From the NCBI GenBank assembly GCA_011051815.1, contig DRKK01000103.1, positions 1 to 11,330 on the forward strand: a stretch of DNA of 11,330 nt, in the 5' to 3' direction. The stretch is from Sphingomonadales bacterium. Its GTDB lineage: Bacteria; Pseudomonadota; Alphaproteobacteria; Sphingomonadales; Emcibacteraceae. Below the pieces are notes generated by a model. The model saw only the letters and a list, made by a program, of their open reading frames with translations. It ran no database searches and had not been told where the DNA came from. A program made the translations under genes and the position numbers. Shown here piece after piece: positions 9,370 to 11,330 of this stretch (positions within the stretch are counted from its first letter, which is position 1; each line of letters starts with the position of its first letter).

Positions 9370-10146
9370 TTATTTATGTTTGAATTTTGCGGTTCTTTTT
9401 TCCGCAAAGGCCGCCATGCCTTCTTTCTGATCCTCTGTGGCAAAGAGGGAATGAAAGACCCGCCGTTCAAACATAACGCCTTCCCGCAAAGTGGTCTCAT
9501 AGGCCTTATTGACACACTCCTTGGCAATCATCACAGACGGCAAGGATAGGTCAGCAATCTTGCGCGCCGTCTTCAGGGCGTCCTCCACAAGGTCATCAAC
9601 CGGCACCACCCGGCTGACCAGTCCGGCCCGCTCCGCTTCTTCCGCATCCATCATCCGGCCCGTAAGGACCATTTCCATGGCCTTGGACTTGCCAACAAAG
9701 CGAGTCAGCCGCTGGGTTCCGCCCGCGCCGGGAATAACGCCCAGCTTGATTTCCGGCTGGCCAAACTTGGCATTATCCGCCGCCAGAATAAAATCACACA
9801 TCATGGCCAGCTCACATCCACCACCCAAAGCATAGCCGGCCACCGCCGCGATGATCGGCTTGCGACAACGGGAAGCCTCTTCCCAGTTGGCCGTGATAAA
9901 GTCATTCATATAGGCATCCATATAGTCTTTATCCTGCATCTCCTTGATGTCGGCACCGGCGGCAAAGGCCTTGGCACTGCCGGTGATGACGATGGCGCGG
10001 ATGTCTTCATCCTGCTCAAAATTACGAAGGGCGCACGTCAGCTCATCCATAAGCTGCCCGTTCAGGGCATTCATGGCCTCTGGCCGGTTCAGGGTGATCA
10101 GGCCCACGGGCTTGTTACAATCAACCAGAATCATCTCATAGGGCAT
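9370..10146 (-). CDS. Enoyl-CoA hydratase (crotonase family)
   Basis: The enzyme should add water across the 2,3 double bond of trans-2-enoyl-CoA in fatty-acid beta-oxidation, in the cytoplasm. At 258 residues it has normal length. The oxyanion-hole segments are [10 protein letters not shown] (61-70) and [15 protein letters not shown] (104-118). Both catalytic glutamates of true hydratases are in place: Glu112 in GGCELAM and Glu132 in [20 protein letters not shown] (128-147). This argues for a real hydratase rather than an isomerase or dehalogenase of the same fold, although the chain-length preference cannot be read. The C-terminal helix ends with [12 protein letters not shown], as in short-chain hydratases. 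The start is ATG at 10146, with GGAGA about seven bases upstream. It follows the small exported-protein gene by 48 bp. Its co-location with rpsT and dnaA is a conserved neighbourhood rather than a pathway link. Confidence 0.95.
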   Translation of the reverse strand: MPYEMILVDCNKPVGLITLNRPEAMNALNGQLMDELTCALRNFEQDEDIRAIVITGSAKAFAAGADIKEMQDKDYMDAYMNDFITANWEEASRCRKPIIAAVAGYALGGGCELAMMCDFILAADNAKFGQPEIKLGVIPGAGGTQRLTRFVGKSKAMEMVLTGRMMDAEEAERAGLVSRVVPVDDLVEDALKTARKIADLSLPSVMIAKECVNKAYETTLREGVMFERRVFHSLFATEDQKEGMAAFAEKRTAKFKHK

Positions 10147-10194
10147 ATCGTCGTCTCCTTTAATTTATACGCAACCAATAATGCGCTACCGTCT

Positions 10195-10605
10195 TTATTC
10201 GGGATTAACCGAAAAGTAAATCAGAGTCTTGTGCCGGGGCTGTTTTATTTCCGTGACGGTGAGCTTTAATATCTCCGCCTCCCGCCGGGCCATCAGACAG
10301 AAAGCCCCACAATCCGCTGACTTGTCCGCAATCCGCCGCCAGCCCAGTGACGGCAGTAACAGCCGATAATAGTCAAGGGTCTTTTGCCTATTTTGCTGCC
10401 CCATGGCCCGCACCTCAATAATCCGCCCCTGCGGCGTGTCAAAGACCACCCGGCTATCACCCTCTTCCACAAAACCCGGCATCAGCGGAATATCCAGATC
10501 AGACAGCAGGCGCGGCGGGCTTGCCGCCATGGCCTGCGCGGCCCCGAAAAGGACCAGCAACAGCAAGGCAGTAATCCTCACAGGTGATTTTACGGCAAAT
10601 AGCAT
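10195..10605 (-). CDS. Small predicted periplasmic protein, function unknown
   Basis: I do not recognise a named family. The 136-residue protein starts with a clear signal peptide: basic MLFAVKSPVR, a leucine-rich core (ITALLLLVLFGA) and a likely cut after AQAMA near residue 27. There is no lipobox cysteine. The mature part (about 109 residues) contains DLDIPLMPGFVEEGDSRVVFDTPQGRIIEV, then TLDYYRLLLPSLGW (77-90) and two close cysteines, Cys99 and Cys103, which could form a disulfide. Similar small exported proteins are, to my knowledge, found beside this locus in other alphaproteobacteria. The frame is open upstream to 10863 inside mutM, but that part is a mutM shadow. I chose ATG at 10605 because it begins the signal peptide 13 bp after the mutM stop. 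No Shine-Dalgarno precedes it, so translational coupling to mutM is likely. Confidence 0.75.
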   Translation of the reverse strand: MLFAVKSPVRITALLLLVLFGAAQAMAASPPRLLSDLDIPLMPGFVEEGDSRVVFDTPQGRIIEVRAMGQQNRQKTLDYYRLLLPSLGWRRIADKSADCGAFCLMARREAEILKLTVTEIKQPRHKTLIYFSVNPE

Positions 10606-10618
10606 GGGGGCAGAATAG

Positions 10619-11330
10619 CTAATCCTGACAGCGGGGACAATAAAATGTCGACCGGTTGCTTTGAATAATCCGGGTAATTTCGCCGCCGCAGCCCGTTCTG
10701 GAACAGGCCTCACCCGCCCGGCCATAAACCCGGAATTCATGCTGGAAATATCCCAGTTCCCCATCCACACGCGCATAATCCTTGAGGGTTGAGCCCCCGG
10801 CCTCAATGGCCCGTTGCAGGACATCCCGGATAATCGGCACCAGATTTTCCACCTCATCATCACTCAGGTCACAGGCCTTTTTTTCCGGTGAAATTCCGGC
10901 CAGAAACAGGGCCTCGCAAACATATATATTGCCTAAACCAACAACGACTCGCTGATTCAGCAACAGGTTTTTGACTGGAGAACGGCTTTTTTTAACCCTG
11001 TTCCGCAAATAATCCCCGTTAAATTCATTACCCAGAGGCTCCGGCCCCATATGGCGAAACAGGGCATGCTGGTCCAGCTCCCCCGCGGGACATAAGGTCA
11101 TAAGCCCGAAACGGCGCGGGTCATTGAAAATCACCAGATCATGGCGGTCCGATTCCAAAATGATATGATCATGTTTCTCAAATTCATCCGGCGTCAGGCG
11201 GTCTTTGGCGGCCACCAAAGTCATTTTACCCGACATGCCCAGATGACAGATCAGGATTTCCGCCCCGTCCAGATGAAACAACAGATATTTTGCCCGACGG
11301 GTGATCTGCTCTATGCGCCGCCCCCGCAGC
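10619..11330 (-). CDS. mutM: Formamidopyrimidine-DNA glycosylase (Fpg/MutM), N-terminus beyond right edge
   Basis: Fpg excises oxidised purines such as 8-oxoguanine and nicks the abasic site. 236 residues are visible and the frame continues off the right edge; roughly 40-60 N-terminal residues, including the catalytic Pro-Glu start, are missing. The visible part starts in RRIEQITRRAKYLLFHLDG, where RRAKYLL carries the conserved lysine, followed by ICHLGMSGKM. The helix-two-turn-helix region shows LLNQRVVVGLGNIYVCEALFLAGISP, and the C-terminus is a zinc finger with cysteine pairs in ACSRTGCGGEI and FYCPRCQD (CX4C and CX2C). The CX4C first pair is the form I associate with alphaproteobacterial Fpg; E. 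coli has CX2C. A TTG at 11281 lies inside the conserved fold and is not the start. It is probably first among the visible genes of an operon with the small exported protein. Confidence 0.95.
   Translation of the reverse strand, partial: LRGRRIEQITRRAKYLLFHLDGAEILICHLGMSGKMTLVAAKDRLTPDEFEKHDHIILESDRHDLVIFNDPRRFGLMTLCPAGELDQHALFRHMGPEPLGNEFNGDYLRNRVKKSRSPVKNLLLNQRVVVGLGNIYVCEALFLAGISPEKKACDLSDDEVENLVPIIRDVLQRAIEAGGSTLKDYARVDGELGYFQHEFRVYGRAGEACSRTGCGGEITRIIQSNRSTFYCPRCQD

Noticed and set aside
10606-10863. N-terminal extension of the small exported protein into mutM
   Set aside because: The extension is the complement-frame shadow of the conserved mutM C-terminus; the signal peptide begins at the ATG at 10605.

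Overview
The window is a core chromosomal segment, almost certainly from an alphaproteobacterium. It carries the replication-initiation cluster dnaA-dnaN-recF-gyrB, preceded by mutM (fpg), a small exported protein, a crotonase-family enoyl-CoA hydratase and rpsT. Protein sequence features (the DnaA, GyrB and S20 motifs, the CX4C...CX2C finger of MutM) and the mutM / enoyl-CoA hydratase / rpsT / dnaA order fit that class. The exact order (for example Emcibacterales, Kordiimonadales, Sneathiellales or Rhodospirillales) cannot be fixed by reading alone.

Layout, left to right. Positions 1-679 (minus) hold the N-terminal 226 residues of a membrane acyltransferase of family 3, cut by the left edge. 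A regulatory gap of about 190 bp separates it from a divergent plus-strand gene (871-1716) for a four-helix membrane protein with a C-terminal LytTR DNA-binding domain. These two genes are visibly more AT-rich than the rest. The LytTR gene converges on gyrB and overlaps its 3' end by 26 bp. All genes from 1691 to the right edge are on the minus strand: gyrB, recF, dnaN, dnaA, a single-domain rhodanese, rpsT, an enoyl-CoA hydratase, a small signal-peptide protein and mutM (5' end cut by the right edge).

In transcription order the minus strand reads mutM, small exported protein, enoyl-CoA hydratase, then rpsT from its own good sigma-70-type promoter (TTGACC-17-TATAAG). rpsT ends in a strong hairpin-plus-T-run terminator. 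A 400-bp gap follows, then rhodanese, dnaA, dnaN, recF and gyrB. Together the last four supply the initiator, the sliding clamp, a gap-repair ATPase and the gyrase B subunit. The rhodanese sits just upstream of dnaA and is probably co-transcribed with it; its start codon appears to be TTG.

No tRNA, rRNA, CRISPR array, insertion sequence or prophage gene is visible. I found no convincing new system. The points most worth a second look are the divergent acyltransferase / membrane-LytTR pair, its 26-bp overlap with gyrB, tight clusters of GANTC (CcrM-type) sites in the two main gaps around dnaA, the rhodanese TTG start with an embedded two-codon ORF, and several inverted repeats in the replication-gene gaps.
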